From positions 1-64,000 of the forward strand of contig CANKZU010000005.1 of assembly GCA_947488615.1 (NCBI GenBank): a stretch of 64,000 nucleotides of DNA, read 5' to 3'. Within the stretch, counting starts at the first letter, position 1. Every line of letters starts with the position of its first letter. The notes beneath the pieces were generated by a model that did no database searches, was not told the origin of the DNA, and was given only the letters and a program-made list of their open reading frames with translations. This stretch comes from an uncultured Aurantimonas sp. GTDB lineage: Bacteria; Pseudomonadota; Alphaproteobacteria; Rhizobiales; Rhizobiaceae. Shown here piece by piece: positions 18,408 through 26,538 of this stretch. The position numbers and the translations under genes were made by a program.

Positions 18408-18496
18408 GTTGCCGCCCGTGGCAACTCGTTGCGCGCCCTGGTCATGGCGCTGGACGGGCTGACCGGCGAGGAGATCGTCGGCCAGGAGATCGCCAC
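18408..18496 (+). pseudogene. Duplicated fragment of gpmA
   Basis: This 89-bp segment matches gpmA 17542-17630 with only about seven mismatches (roughly 92% identity), covering the codons around the second catalytic histidine region and the [13 protein letters not shown] stretch. Its His codon is changed to Arg (GCCCGTGGC against GCCCACGGC), so it could not be active. It lies 58 bp after the fae-like gene and breaks off before the next gene. The arrangement gpmA / fae-like / gpmA fragment suggests that the fae-like gene arrived by recombination with a duplicated gpmA end. Confidence 0.85.
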
Positions 18497-18503
18497 GCAG
18501 ACG

Positions 18504-18842
18504 TCAGTCGGAAGGTGCCTCGGAGCCCCAAAGGCAGCGGTCGAATGCCACATAGCGACGCATTGTCTCCACTGTTCCCGAGATCGCCAGCCGGGAACAC
18601 CCTTCCAGGGCATCCGGATCGGCAAAGACGCCGACAACGCCCTGAACGGGTTGCTCCGACGACGCGGTACACAAGGTTTCGCCGGGTGCCAGTTCCCGAG
18701 TAACCCGTTCGTCGTCGCCGGCCTCGGCCACGAAGAACAGTGTCTCATCGGAAGCATTTTCGATGCAGACGGCATTCTCCGGCACCGCGTCGGCGGCGCC
18801 GAGCAGGACGAGCGCGAGCGGCAATACCAAGACAGTTCTCAT
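18504..18842 (-). CDS. Small exported protein of unknown function
   Basis: A 112-aa protein that I do not recognise. The first 19 residues form a signal peptide (RTVLVLPLALVLLGAADA), so the mature product is probably periplasmic. The mature part is acidic and has four cysteines spread over its length (in VCIENAS, ETLCTA, EGCSR and DRCLW), which could form two disulfides. It is transcribed toward the duplicated gpmA piece and ends 8 bp from it. No operon partner is seen; the Ada-like gene upstream on the same strand is 130 bp away. Confidence 0.55.
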   Translation of the reverse strand: MRTVLVLPLALVLLGAADAVPENAVCIENASDETLFFVAEAGDDERVTRELAPGETLCTASSEQPVQGVVGVFADPDALEGCSRLAISGTVETMRRYVAFDRCLWGSEAPSD

Positions 18843-18972
18843 GGCCGCGGACTCCTTGCTGGCGATTTATGCAATCGGCACTTACTTGCCTATCGCGCCA
18901 TGCCTGCCCACGCCAAGCCGCGTCACGGCAATTTGACTGCGACGGAAATGGGCTCCGCTAAATCCCGCGCCC

Positions 18973-19887
18973 TCAATCGCGCGCCAACAGCCCGCATTCC
19001 CAGCCGAGCATCGCCCGCTTGCGGGTGATGCCCCAGTGATAACCGGTGAGTGCGCCGGATTTGCCGACCACCCGGTGGCAGGGCACCACAAACGAGATCG
19101 GGTTGCGGCCGACCGCCGCCCCGACGGCGCGGGCGGCCTTGGGCGCGCCGATCCGCTCGGCAACGGTCGAATAGGTCGACGCTTCGCCGACCGGAATGTC
19201 CAGCAGCGCTTCCCAGACGCGGATCTCGAAATCCGTGCCGATCATGACGACCCGGAGCGGTCGGTCGGCGCGCCAGTTCGACGGCTCGAAGATGCGGGCG
19301 GCCAGCGGCGCGGTCGCGTCCTGATCACGCCGGAACGATGCCTTCGGCCAGCGCCGGCGCATGTCGTCCAGCGCTTCGGCCTCGCCCGCCGCGCCCGGCT
19401 CGGCGAAGGCGAGGCCGGCGAGCCCCCGTTCGGTGGCGATGACCAGCGACAGGCCGAAGGGCGTCGGATGAAAGCCGTAGGAGAGCGCGATGCCCTCGCC
19501 CTTCGCCTTGTAGGCGCCCGGCGACAGCGCCTCGTGCTTGACGAAGAGGTCATGCAGGCGGGACGGGCCGGACATGCCTACTTCGAAGGCGGCGTCGAAC
19601 AACGTGGCGCCCTCGCCGAGCAGGCGGCGGGCGTGGTCGATGGTGACGGCTTGCAGAAACGCCTTCGGCGTCAGGCCCGACCAGCGTTTGAACACCGCCG
19701 ACAGCGCCTCCTCATCGCTGCCGAGCGCCCCGGCGATCTCGGCAAGGCTCGGCTGATGGCGATATTCGGTCGAGATGAACTCGATCGTGCGGCGGACGAT
19801 GTCGTAGTCGTACAGGCCGGCGGAGGCGGGCATGGGCGCATGCCGAACGGCGGCGGGTTGGGCGGAGGTGACATCGATGGACAGCAT
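18973..19887 (-). CDS. AraC-type regulator fused to O6-methylguanine-DNA methyltransferase
   Basis: A 304-aa Ada-like fusion. Residues about 25-120 form the AraC-type double helix-turn-helix (SLAEIAGALGSDEEALSAVF, then LLGEGATLFDAAFEVG). The C-terminal half is the suicide methyltransferase with nucleophile C270 in PCHRV. The N-terminal zinc-cysteine domain of E. coli Ada is missing, so it cannot sense methyl-phosphotriesters in the classical way. It repairs O6-methylguanine and may regulate alkylation-response genes. The rest of such a regulon is not seen nearby. Confidence 0.92.
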   Translation of the reverse strand: MLSIDVTSAQPAAVRHAPMPASAGLYDYDIVRRTIEFISTEYRHQPSLAEIAGALGSDEEALSAVFKRWSGLTPKAFLQAVTIDHARRLLGEGATLFDAAFEVGMSGPSRLHDLFVKHEALSPGAYKAKGEGIALSYGFHPTPFGLSLVIATERGLAGLAFAEPGAAGEAEALDDMRRRWPKASFRRDQDATAPLAARIFEPSNWRADRPLRVVMIGTDFEIRVWEALLDIPVGEASTYSTVAERIGAPKAARAVGAAVGRNPISFVVPCHRVVGKSGALTGYHWGITRKRAMLGWECGLLARD

Positions 19888-19962
19888 GGTGGTCTCCTTC
19901 GGCTCCCGTCAAACCATAGCCGCGACGTGCCCGCCACCCGATTTTCGGCTCTCCGCCGGAGC

Positions 19963-20472
19963 TCAACGCCCCTTGGCGATCAACAGCGCGCGGTTGAATT
20001 CGCGGGCAAAGCTTTCCCGGTCGTCGGGATTGAGGAAGCTGCCGATTTCCGTGGACGCGCTTCGCGAATCGACCCTCATGCCGGTGATGCCGATTTCCTC
20101 GTGGCGGACGACGCGGAACCGCGCCCAGAACGGGTTGTGATGGGCCTCGCGCACCTGACCGCGCGGCGAAATCTTGCGGATCGCCAGATCGGTGCGCGAC
20201 AGCGACACCTCCTCGCGCGCCTTCGCCGACCGGAAGCTGGCGCGGAAGGCCCACCACACAAGCAGGACGTCGAGACCGAAAAAGCCGACGACCGGCCACG
20301 CGCCCGCTGTAAGAAAGCCGATGCTGGCCACCAAGCTCACCAGCCCGACAAAGGCCATGACCACCGTGAAGCCGCGAGAGCCGAGCGAGCGGTAGGGCAC
20401 GAGCAGAGCCTTGAAGATCGGCCGGTCGGCCGCCTGGTCGTTCGTTCGGCTCTTGGCGGAATTGTCACCCAT
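19963..20472 (-). CDS. DUF2244 family membrane protein
   Basis: A 169-aa protein of the DUF2244 family. Two adjacent hydrophobic segments lie at about residues 36-75 (FTVVMAFVGLVSLVASIGF and VVGFFGLDVLLVWWAF), followed by the conserved C-terminal domain containing NPFWARFRV and the IGSFLNPDDRESFAREF ending. The function is unknown. It is divergent from nth with only 25 bp between start codons. DUF2244 genes commonly neighbour nth in alphaproteobacteria, and the two probably share a control region. Confidence 0.87.
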   Translation of the reverse strand: MGDNSAKSRTNDQAADRPIFKALLVPYRSLGSRGFTVVMAFVGLVSLVASIGFLTAGAWPVVGFFGLDVLLVWWAFRASFRSAKAREEVSLSRTDLAIRKISPRGQVREAHHNPFWARFRVVRHEEIGITGMRVDSRSASTEIGSFLNPDDRESFAREFNRALLIAKGR

Positions 20473-20497
20473 GCTCTCGTATCGCTATAGGACGGCC

Positions 20498-21304
20498 ATG
20501 ACAGAAAAGATCGGTTCGGCAACTCCATTGGTCAAGCGTGACGGCAGCGGCGCGTCGCCTCAAGGTCGATCCGCGCAGCGTCCGCCCGCCCGGCGGCGGC
20601 GCATTCCCTATACCCGCGCCGAGATCGCCGAGATCTTCCGCCGCTTCTCGGTGCAGCGGCCGGAGCCGAAGGGGGAACTCGAACATTCCAACCCGTTCAC
20701 CCTGCTCGTCGCCGTGGTGCTGTCGGCCCAGGCGACCGATGTCGGGGTCAACAAGGCGACCCGCGAGCTCTTCCAGATCGCCGACACGCCGAAGAAGATG
20801 GCCGCCCTCGGCGAAGACGCGATCCGCGAGCATATCCGCACGATCGGGCTCTATCGCAACAAGGCCAAGAACGTCGCGGCGCTGGCCCGCACCCTGGTCG
20901 AAAAGCATGGCGGCGAGGTGCCGCGCGATCGCGCCGGGCTGGAAGCGCTGCCGGGCGTTGGCCGCAAGACCGCCAGCGTGGTGCTCAACAGCGCCTTCGG
21001 CGAAGAGACGCTGGCCGTCGACACCCATATCCTACGGCTCGGCAACCGACTAAAGCTGGCGCCCGGCAAGACGCCGGAGGCGGTGGAAGCCGGGCTCCTC
21101 AAGGTCATTCCGCAAGCCTACCTCCGCCACGCGCATCACTGGCTGATCCTGCACGGCCGCTATGTCTGCAAGGCGCGCAAGCCCGACTGCGAGGCCTGCG
21201 TCATCGCCGATCTCTGCAAGGCCGACATCAAGACGAGCGACGTTCCGGCCGCGTTGGTGGAGCTGCCGCCCGGTCTCCCGCCGGAACCGACCGCGTCCGG
21301 CTGA
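20498..21304 (+). CDS. nth: Endonuclease III
   Basis: A 268-aa DNA glycosylase/AP lyase that removes oxidised pyrimidines. The helix-hairpin-helix with the catalytic lysine is in LPGVGRKTASVVL, the catalytic Asp is in VDTHILRLGNRL, and the [4Fe-4S] ligands are in C-x6-C-x2-C-x5-C (starting CKARKPDCEAC). The ATG at 20498 follows AGGAC; in-frame codons further upstream run into the DUF2244 gene. A basic N-terminal tail of about 35 residues precedes the domain. The next gene downstream belongs to the low-GC island. Confidence 0.96.
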   Translation: MTEKIGSATPLVKRDGSGASPQGRSAQRPPARRRRIPYTRAEIAEIFRRFSVQRPEPKGELEHSNPFTLLVAVVLSAQATDVGVNKATRELFQIADTPKKMAALGEDAIREHIRTIGLYRNKAKNVAALARTLVEKHGGEVPRDRAGLEALPGVGRKTASVVLNSAFGEETLAVDTHILRLGNRLKLAPGKTPEAVEAGLLKVIPQAYLRHAHHWLILHGRYVCKARKPDCEACVIADLCKADIKTSDVPAALVELPPGLPPEPTASG

Positions 21305-21350
21305 CACCGAACGACCCAGATCCCCAACGAAACTGCCGCTGATTTTCATC

Positions 21351-21356
21351 TATACT
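21351..21356 (+). promoter_or_regulatory. -10-like element before the TIR island
   Basis: TATACT at 21351-21356 lies in AT-rich sequence 76 bp upstream of the first island gene. No good -35 box stands 16-18 bases before it, so this is only a weak promoter candidate. The AT-richness contrasts with nth just upstream. Confidence 0.3.
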
Positions 21357-21431
21357 TGAAATATTTCTCTGCGGTTCTTGTCTGCTCATTTTCGACCCCT
21401 TACATTCTTTGTCACAGCAGGGGGCTGAACA

Positions 21432-22469
21432 ATGACAAAGCGTTTTCCTTGGAAGAGCAATTACCGCAAAATCCCGCCGTTTATGCAGAATGCACTGAAT
21501 GACATTGACGGCGATCTCATCGCCGTCGCCGCGATCAAGAAGATCAAGCGTAGGGATATTGAAGCGGGGCAGTATAGCCACGTTGGATTGAGCATGGAGG
21601 GCTCCTCCATCATTGCTGCTGGTCCAACCCAACCGCCTGCGGGCGCCGGAAAGTGGTCTGAGCGAAACGCGCATGGCTGGGACCGTAGGCGCGAAGATTG
21701 GCCGATGGTCCAGAAGACATGGACCTTCGAATCACCCAACTTCGGAGACGGCGCGCGCAACGGCTGGACGATGCGTTCTTGGACGAAAGACGTTTACCAG
21801 CACCAAATTTTCGAGCCGCAGGGCATGACCATCGAGGCGAGTCTGCTCGACGATAAAGGCGGCGAGCAGGTGGTGATCAAATTCGCTCTCGCGCCCATGC
21901 TTAGCCGGAGCATGGCCGAGTTCGACTTGATTTTGCTTTGGGCGATCAACGTCCTGCAAGAGAATACCGGCATCACCGGCGTGTTCGGGAGCGACGCCAC
22001 GCGTGAGGAATACATCTCAACCGTCACGCTCGACTGGCAGATTTTCCCACCGGGCACCGCTGACGAAGTTGTTGCTCGCTTGCTGGGATCGGCGCATCCG
22101 ACGAACGCCCCTGACTTCGAGAAGCATGTTCGTGACCGGGTGCGATTGTTCGAGCGTTTTGAGCCCAAAGCCTACATTCGCGGTCAGGGCGGCTTCGGCT
22201 CGTATTTTGGCGCACAGTTCGCTGAGGATTTAGTCGTGTTCGAGAACCTTAAATACGGCAACGCAGTCTATTTGCTGTATCAAGATTGGGACGAAGCGTC
22301 GCAACGGTCGCGGCTGGATCTTCTCCGCGATCAGGATGCACACTTTGATCGCGTGGTGCATACTGATGGATGGCAGGATCGGCTTACATCGCTGCTGCAC
22401 GATAAGCTCTTTGAGCGCGGACTACGGCGGCGGCGGAGCGGCTATCGGTCAAAGCGTGGCGCTCGCTGA
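21432..22469 (+). CDS. Unrecognised protein of the TIR island
   Basis: A 345-aa soluble protein with no signal peptide or clear membrane segment. I do not recognise the family. The C-terminal third (about residues 240-320) looks like a compact, strongly patterned domain: FEPKAYIRGQGGFGSYFGA, then FENLKYGNAVYLLYQDW and RSRLDLL followed by HFDRVVHTDGW. The end is very basic (RRRRSGYRSKRGAR). ATG at 21432 follows a GGGGG purine run. The partner TIR gene starts 100 bp downstream on the same strand. Codon use has many A/T-ending codons, unlike neighbouring genes, which suggests recent transfer. A sensor or effector in a defence system is a guess from its neighbour. Confidence 0.6.
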   Translation: MTKRFPWKSNYRKIPPFMQNALNDIDGDLIAVAAIKKIKRRDIEAGQYSHVGLSMEGSSIIAAGPTQPPAGAGKWSERNAHGWDRRREDWPMVQKTWTFESPNFGDGARNGWTMRSWTKDVYQHQIFEPQGMTIEASLLDDKGGEQVVIKFALAPMLSRSMAEFDLILLWAINVLQENTGITGVFGSDATREEYISTVTLDWQIFPPGTADEVVARLLGSAHPTNAPDFEKHVRDRVRLFERFEPKAYIRGQGGFGSYFGAQFAEDLVVFENLKYGNAVYLLYQDWDEASQRSRLDLLRDQDAHFDRVVHTDGWQDRLTSLLHDKLFERGLRRRRSGYRSKRGAR

Positions 22470-22569
22470 CTTGCCAGGAATACTCCGGGACGCATGCATC
22501 ACTTACATTGCATGCAAATAACCAATTCAAGTTTCCGGCAGAATAGTCGATGAGAAGGAAGGGGGGCGT

Positions 22570-23283
22570 ATGGCCAGATGTACTGCACCAGTAAGGGGAC
22601 ACCGCTCGGCGGCGGCGGCGGCCGACTGCCCTGCTTGCGGAGGTAGTTACGGTCGCTCACGGAGTTATGGCGGCTACGGCGGATACAGTGATTATAGCAG
22701 CTATCGACCCTCTCCCTCCCCTTCTTTGGGGAGCCGGGGCGGCGGCGGTTCGGGGCGGCGCAGCTCAAAGCCGCGCTGGTCCCCATCAAGTTCAGGGGTG
22801 TGGTACACACCTGAAGAAGTGCGGGCGCTCACTCCTGTCCGTGAATCTGTCGAAAGCCTCGCGGTTTCGCAGCCTGATCTCCGAGACGTTTTTCTGTGCC
22901 ACGCGTGGGATGACCGTCAGGGGTCCGCGAAAGACCTTCATGACCTGCTTGAAGCGCGCGGTGTTCGCGTGTGGTTTAGCGAGAAAGACCTTGGCCTTGG
23001 CGTGCCGATGATGCGGGCGATTGACAAGGGCTTGGTGAATTCTCGCGTCGGTATCGTGCTGGTTACGCCCGCTATGCTGCGCCGTCTCCCGGCAGAAGGT
23101 GTTGCGGACAAAGAGCTTTCGGCGCTTCTTCGGCGTGAGCGGCTCGTGCCAGTCGTACACGGAACGACGTACGAGGAGCTTGAGAAGATCAGCCTTCTGC
23201 TAGCGTCTCGGGCTGGGCTGAACACTGCCGAAGAATCGATGGCGGAAGTTGCGGCTAAGATTGCTGAGTTGGTCGCGGCTTAG
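22570..23283 (+). CDS. Zinc-finger/TIR-domain protein, candidate defence effector
   Basis: A 237-aa two-part protein. The N-terminus has a zinc-finger-like set C4, H11, C20, C23 (C-x6-H-x8-C-x2-C, around APVRGHRSA and CPACGG), followed by a Ser/Gly/Tyr-rich linker (about 25-75). Residues 105-235 are a TIR domain: first strand DVFLCHAWDD (106-115), VRVWFSEKDLGLG with Glu138 at the position of the catalytic glutamate of NAD-cleaving TIRs, then VGIVLVTPAML. The start has an excellent ribosome site (GAAGGAAGGGGG). Bacterial TIR proteins commonly deplete NAD or make signalling nucleotides during phage infection. The system type is not one I recognise. No Thoeris ThsA or other known partner is nearby, only the 345-aa protein upstream. 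Confidence 0.82.
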   Translation: MARCTAPVRGHRSAAAAADCPACGGSYGRSRSYGGYGGYSDYSSYRPSPSPSLGSRGGGGSGRRSSKPRWSPSSSGVWYTPEEVRALTPVRESVESLAVSQPDLRDVFLCHAWDDRQGSAKDLHDLLEARGVRVWFSEKDLGLGVPMMRAIDKGLVNSRVGIVLVTPAMLRRLPAEGVADKELSALLRRERLVPVVHGTTYEELEKISLLLASRAGLNTAEESMAEVAAKIAELVAA

Positions 23284-23418
23284 GAAAATCGAGTGATATG
23301 CGGGTTGAGCGTCCGAAGTCGGCACGAGGTGCCACCAGATCGCGATGGTGCCTGAATGTCGGGTTTCGTGGAATGTTCGCTGGAACCCGCCATTTCGCTG
23401 TCCACCCAAAGCGGCCGC

Positions 23419-24168
23419 TTACCCCCGTGCCAAGCGGGCTGCGCTCGTCGCTTCGCCTGCGATAAGGCCCCCTTCTTTCCGCGAGACGCGCTGGTGGAGA
23501 TGCACCATCAGCGCCGCGGCGAAGAGCGGCGTCAAAAGGTTGAGCAGCGGGACCGCGAGGAAACCGGCGATCAGCAGTCCGGCAAGAAACACCGTCGTGC
23601 CGTAGCGGCCGCGCAGCGCCTTCGCCTCCGCCTCCGTGCGATAGCGTATCGCCGCGAACTCGAAATATTCGCGGCCGAGCAGATAGCCGTTGACCACGAA
23701 GAAGGCGGCGATGTTGATCCCCGGCACCAGCAGCAGGATCAGGGCGAGCAGATTGCCGAGGATCACCACGCCGAAGAACTTCACCGACAGGATCAGGCCG
23801 GGAATCAGCGGCATCGCCGTGCCGGCCGACACCTCGGGATAGGTGTTCGCCTCGACCACCTCGGCCACATCGTCGAGAAACAGGCTGGCGATCACCGCGC
23901 TGATCGGCCCGATCAGGAAGGCCAGCAAGATGGCCAATGCGAAACCCGCCGCCCATCCGGCGAGACTGCCCGCCTGATCGACCCAGGACGGCGCATCGGG
24001 AAACAGATTGGACAGGAACGGCACCGCGATCCATTCGGCGATCGCCGCAATGGCGAACCACAAGGCGACCAGCACGATGGCGCTGAGGCCGAGGGCCTTC
24101 CACAACGCTCCGCGAAAGGGCGCTGAGAAAATATCGGCGAAAGCCAGCCGGGCGGAGGCGAAAATCAT
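23419..24168 (-). CDS. EI24/CysZ-like membrane protein
   Basis: A 249-aa inner-membrane protein of the EI24 (CysZ-like) family with about five hydrophobic segments. Family features are the long first helices, the conserved patch ANTYPEV with a nearby proline, and the LVPGINIAAFFVVNGYLLGREYFE block. The chosen ATG (24166-24168) has AAGGA about 7 bases before it; longer frames add a Pro-rich segment that is unlikely. CysZ of E. coli is a sulfate channel, but alphaproteobacterial members of this family sit outside sulfur operons, so sulfate transport is not assumed. It converges with the TIR gene. Confidence 0.8.
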   Translation of the reverse strand: MIFASARLAFADIFSAPFRGALWKALGLSAIVLVALWFAIAAIAEWIAVPFLSNLFPDAPSWVDQAGSLAGWAAGFALAILLAFLIGPISAVIASLFLDDVAEVVEANTYPEVSAGTAMPLIPGLILSVKFFGVVILGNLLALILLLVPGINIAAFFVVNGYLLGREYFEFAAIRYRTEAEAKALRGRYGTTVFLAGLLIAGFLAVPLLNLLTPLFAAALMVHLHQRVSRKEGGLIAGEATSAARLARG

Positions 24169-24302
24169 CGGTGCGTCCTTTCCATCGCCCTGCGAGATAG
24201 GCAGCGGCGCCGGTGTCCGCAACGCCGTCCCAGGCGGACCGCGTCTGGCCAACGGGGGACCCGCGCGCTAGGAAGGCCGCGATTTCAACCACGGACCCCA
24301 TC

Positions 24303-25304
24303 ATGACAGACTACGACGTTCTCACGATCGGCAACGCGATTGTCGACATCATCGCGCGCGCCGACGACGGTTTTCTCGACCGCGAGGCGATCCAGAAGGG
24401 CGGCATGACGCTCATCGATACCGAACGCGCCGAGCATCTCTACGGTGTCATGGGTCCCGGCATCGAAATGTCCGGCGGCAGCGCCGGCAACACCGTCGCC
24501 GGCCTCGTCAGCCTCGGCGGAACCGGCGCCTATTTCGGCAAGGTCTCCAACGACCAGCTCGGCGAAATCTTCGCCCACGACATCCGCGCCCTCGGCGTCC
24601 ACTACGCCACCAAGCCGCTCGACGGCCATCCGCCGACGGCCCGCTCGATGATCCTGGTCACGCCGGACGGCCAGCGCTCGATGAACACCTATCTCGGCGC
24701 CTGCGTCGAGCTCGGCCCGGAGGATATCGATCCGGCCGTCGTCGCGGCCGCCAAGGTCACCTATTTCGAGGGTTATCTGTGGGATCCGCCGCGCGCCAAG
24801 CAGGCGATCGTCGAGGCGGCGCGGATCGCCCACGACAACGGCCGCGAGGTCGCGATGACGCTGTCCGACGCGTTCTGCGTCCATCGCTACCGGGACGAAT
24901 TCCTCGATCTCATGCGCTCGGGCACCGTCGACATCGTCTTCGCCAATGAAAGCGAGGCGCTGTCGCTTTACGAAGTGAACGATCTCGACAGCGCGCTCGA
25001 CCAGTTGGCGAAGGATACCAAGCGCTTCTGCGCCGTCACCCGCAGCGAAAAGGGCTGCATCGTCGTCGAGGGCGAGCAGCGCATTGCGGTGCCGGCGCTG
25101 GCGATCCCCACAGTCCTCGACACGACCGGCGCCGGCGATCTTTTCGCCAGCGGCTTCCTGCGGGGTTATACGATGGGCCTCGACCACGAGAAATGCGCCC
25201 GCCTCGGCGTCGCCGCCGCCGGCCATATCATCGGACAGATCGGCCCGCGCCCGCAGACGCCGCTGCGAGACCTGCCGGAGGTCAAAGCAGTGCTCGGCGG
25301 CTGA
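24303..25304 (+). CDS. PfkB-family kinase, probable adenosine kinase
   Basis: A 333-aa ribokinase-fold kinase. The N-terminal signature IGNAIVDIIA and GGSAGNTVAGLVSLGG are those of adenosine-kinase-like members, and the catalytic DTTGAGDLFASGFLRG (anion hole and Asp base) is near residue 277. The segment FEGYLWDPPRAKQ and an ALSD-like active-site region support adenosine kinase rather than ribokinase or fructokinase. It would return adenosine to AMP. Transcribed alone, divergent from the EI24-family gene. Confidence 0.85.
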   Translation: MTDYDVLTIGNAIVDIIARADDGFLDREAIQKGGMTLIDTERAEHLYGVMGPGIEMSGGSAGNTVAGLVSLGGTGAYFGKVSNDQLGEIFAHDIRALGVHYATKPLDGHPPTARSMILVTPDGQRSMNTYLGACVELGPEDIDPAVVAAAKVTYFEGYLWDPPRAKQAIVEAARIAHDNGREVAMTLSDAFCVHRYRDEFLDLMRSGTVDIVFANESEALSLYEVNDLDSALDQLAKDTKRFCAVTRSEKGCIVVEGEQRIAVPALAIPTVLDTTGAGDLFASGFLRGYTMGLDHEKCARLGVAAAGHIIGQIGPRPQTPLRDLPEVKAVLGG

Positions 25305-25405
25305 CCACGCGGTTGCGGCCGGCCGCCCCTCGCGGCGGGACGACCGGTCGCGCTGGCCGAAAGCGTTTAAAACGCCATGCCGATGTCAAAGAAGGATGCG
25401 CCGAC

Positions 25406-26392
25406 ATGCTGAGATGGGGAATCTTGTCCACCGCCAAGATCGCGCGTGAGCATCTCATGCCGGCGATCGGCAAGGCGACCAACGCTTCGCTGGCGGCGAT
25501 CGCCAGCCGCGACCGGCAGCGCGCGTTCGATCTGGCCGCCGCGTTCGGCGTCCCCCGCGCCTATGGCAGCTATGAGGAACTGCTCGACTCCTCGGAGGTG
25601 GATGCCGTCTACGTTCCGCTCCCCACGTCCCAGCACACCGAATGGACCTTGAAGGCGATCGCGGCGGGCAAGCACGTGCTCTGCGAAAAGCCGATGGGCA
25701 TGAAGGCAGCTGATATCGACCGTATCATCGCAGCCGCAAGGGATGCGGGCGTCGTCGTGTCCGAGGCCTTCATGGTCACCTATCATCCCCAATGGGCGAA
25801 GGTGCGCGACCTCATCGCCGACGGCGCGATCGGGCGGCTGATCCATATCGAGGCGTCGTTCAGCTACCACAATGTCGACCCCGCCAACATGCGCAACCGC
25901 CCGGAACTCGGCGGCGGCGCTCTCCGCGACATCGGCGTCTATCCGCTCGTCACGTCGCGCTTCGCGACCGGCAAGGAGCCGGTGCGTGTACGCGCCAAGG
26001 TCGTGACCGACGAGGAGTTCGGCACCGATTCCTTCGTGGCCGGCACGGTCGACTTCGGCGATTTCGAGATGAGCGTCTATCTCGGGACCCGCATGGCTCA
26101 GCGCCAGACCATCGTATTCCATGGCGAGGAGGGGTTCATCGAGCTTGCAGCGCCGTTCAATGCCAGCCTCTACGACGGTGACAAGGTGCTGCTGCACGAT
26201 CGCGGCCACCGGCTGACGCAGACCTTCCGCTTTCCGGGGATCGATCAGTATCGCCTGCAGGTCGAGGCATTCGGCGAGGCGGTGGACGGGAACGGCCGGG
26301 TCTTCCCGCTGGAATCCAGCCGCCGCAACCAGGCCGCGATCGACGCGCTGTTTACGGCCGGGCAAACAGGCGACTGGGTGCCGGTCGCCTGA
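25406..26392 (+). CDS. Gfo/Idh/MocA family oxidoreductase
   Basis: A 328-aa NAD(P)-dependent dehydrogenase. The N-terminal Rossmann domain starts LRWGILSTAKIA, and the hallmark lysine is in VLCEKPMGMKA near residue 92. The C-terminal alpha/beta domain has the RNRPELGGGALRDIGVYPL segment characteristic of the xylose-dehydrogenase/glucose-fructose-oxidoreductase-like subgroup. The substrate (a sugar or inositol-like polyol) cannot be read from the sequence. ATG at 25406 with AAGGA about 10 bases upstream. Confidence 0.87.
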   Translation: MLRWGILSTAKIAREHLMPAIGKATNASLAAIASRDRQRAFDLAAAFGVPRAYGSYEELLDSSEVDAVYVPLPTSQHTEWTLKAIAAGKHVLCEKPMGMKAADIDRIIAAARDAGVVVSEAFMVTYHPQWAKVRDLIADGAIGRLIHIEASFSYHNVDPANMRNRPELGGGALRDIGVYPLVTSRFATGKEPVRVRAKVVTDEEFGTDSFVAGTVDFGDFEMSVYLGTRMAQRQTIVFHGEEGFIELAAPFNASLYDGDKVLLHDRGHRLTQTFRFPGIDQYRLQVEAFGEAVDGNGRVFPLESSRRNQAAIDALFTAGQTGDWVPVA

Positions 26393-26538
26393 CCGACGGC
26401 CATCAAATCGGCACATCCTCTCGCGAGATTGTCAGCACAATCGTGACTCAAGTCAGCGTTGCACGGATTCGCGCGGCAAGGCTGAGGTCATCCGACCCGC
26501 GTAGCATCGGCAACGTCATTCAGTTTGAGGGACCATCC

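Noticed and set aside
21305..23418. Attachment-site direct repeats flanking the TIR island
   Set aside because: I compared the two flanks by eye and found no convincing repeat, tRNA end or integrase, so the island's borders stay undefined.
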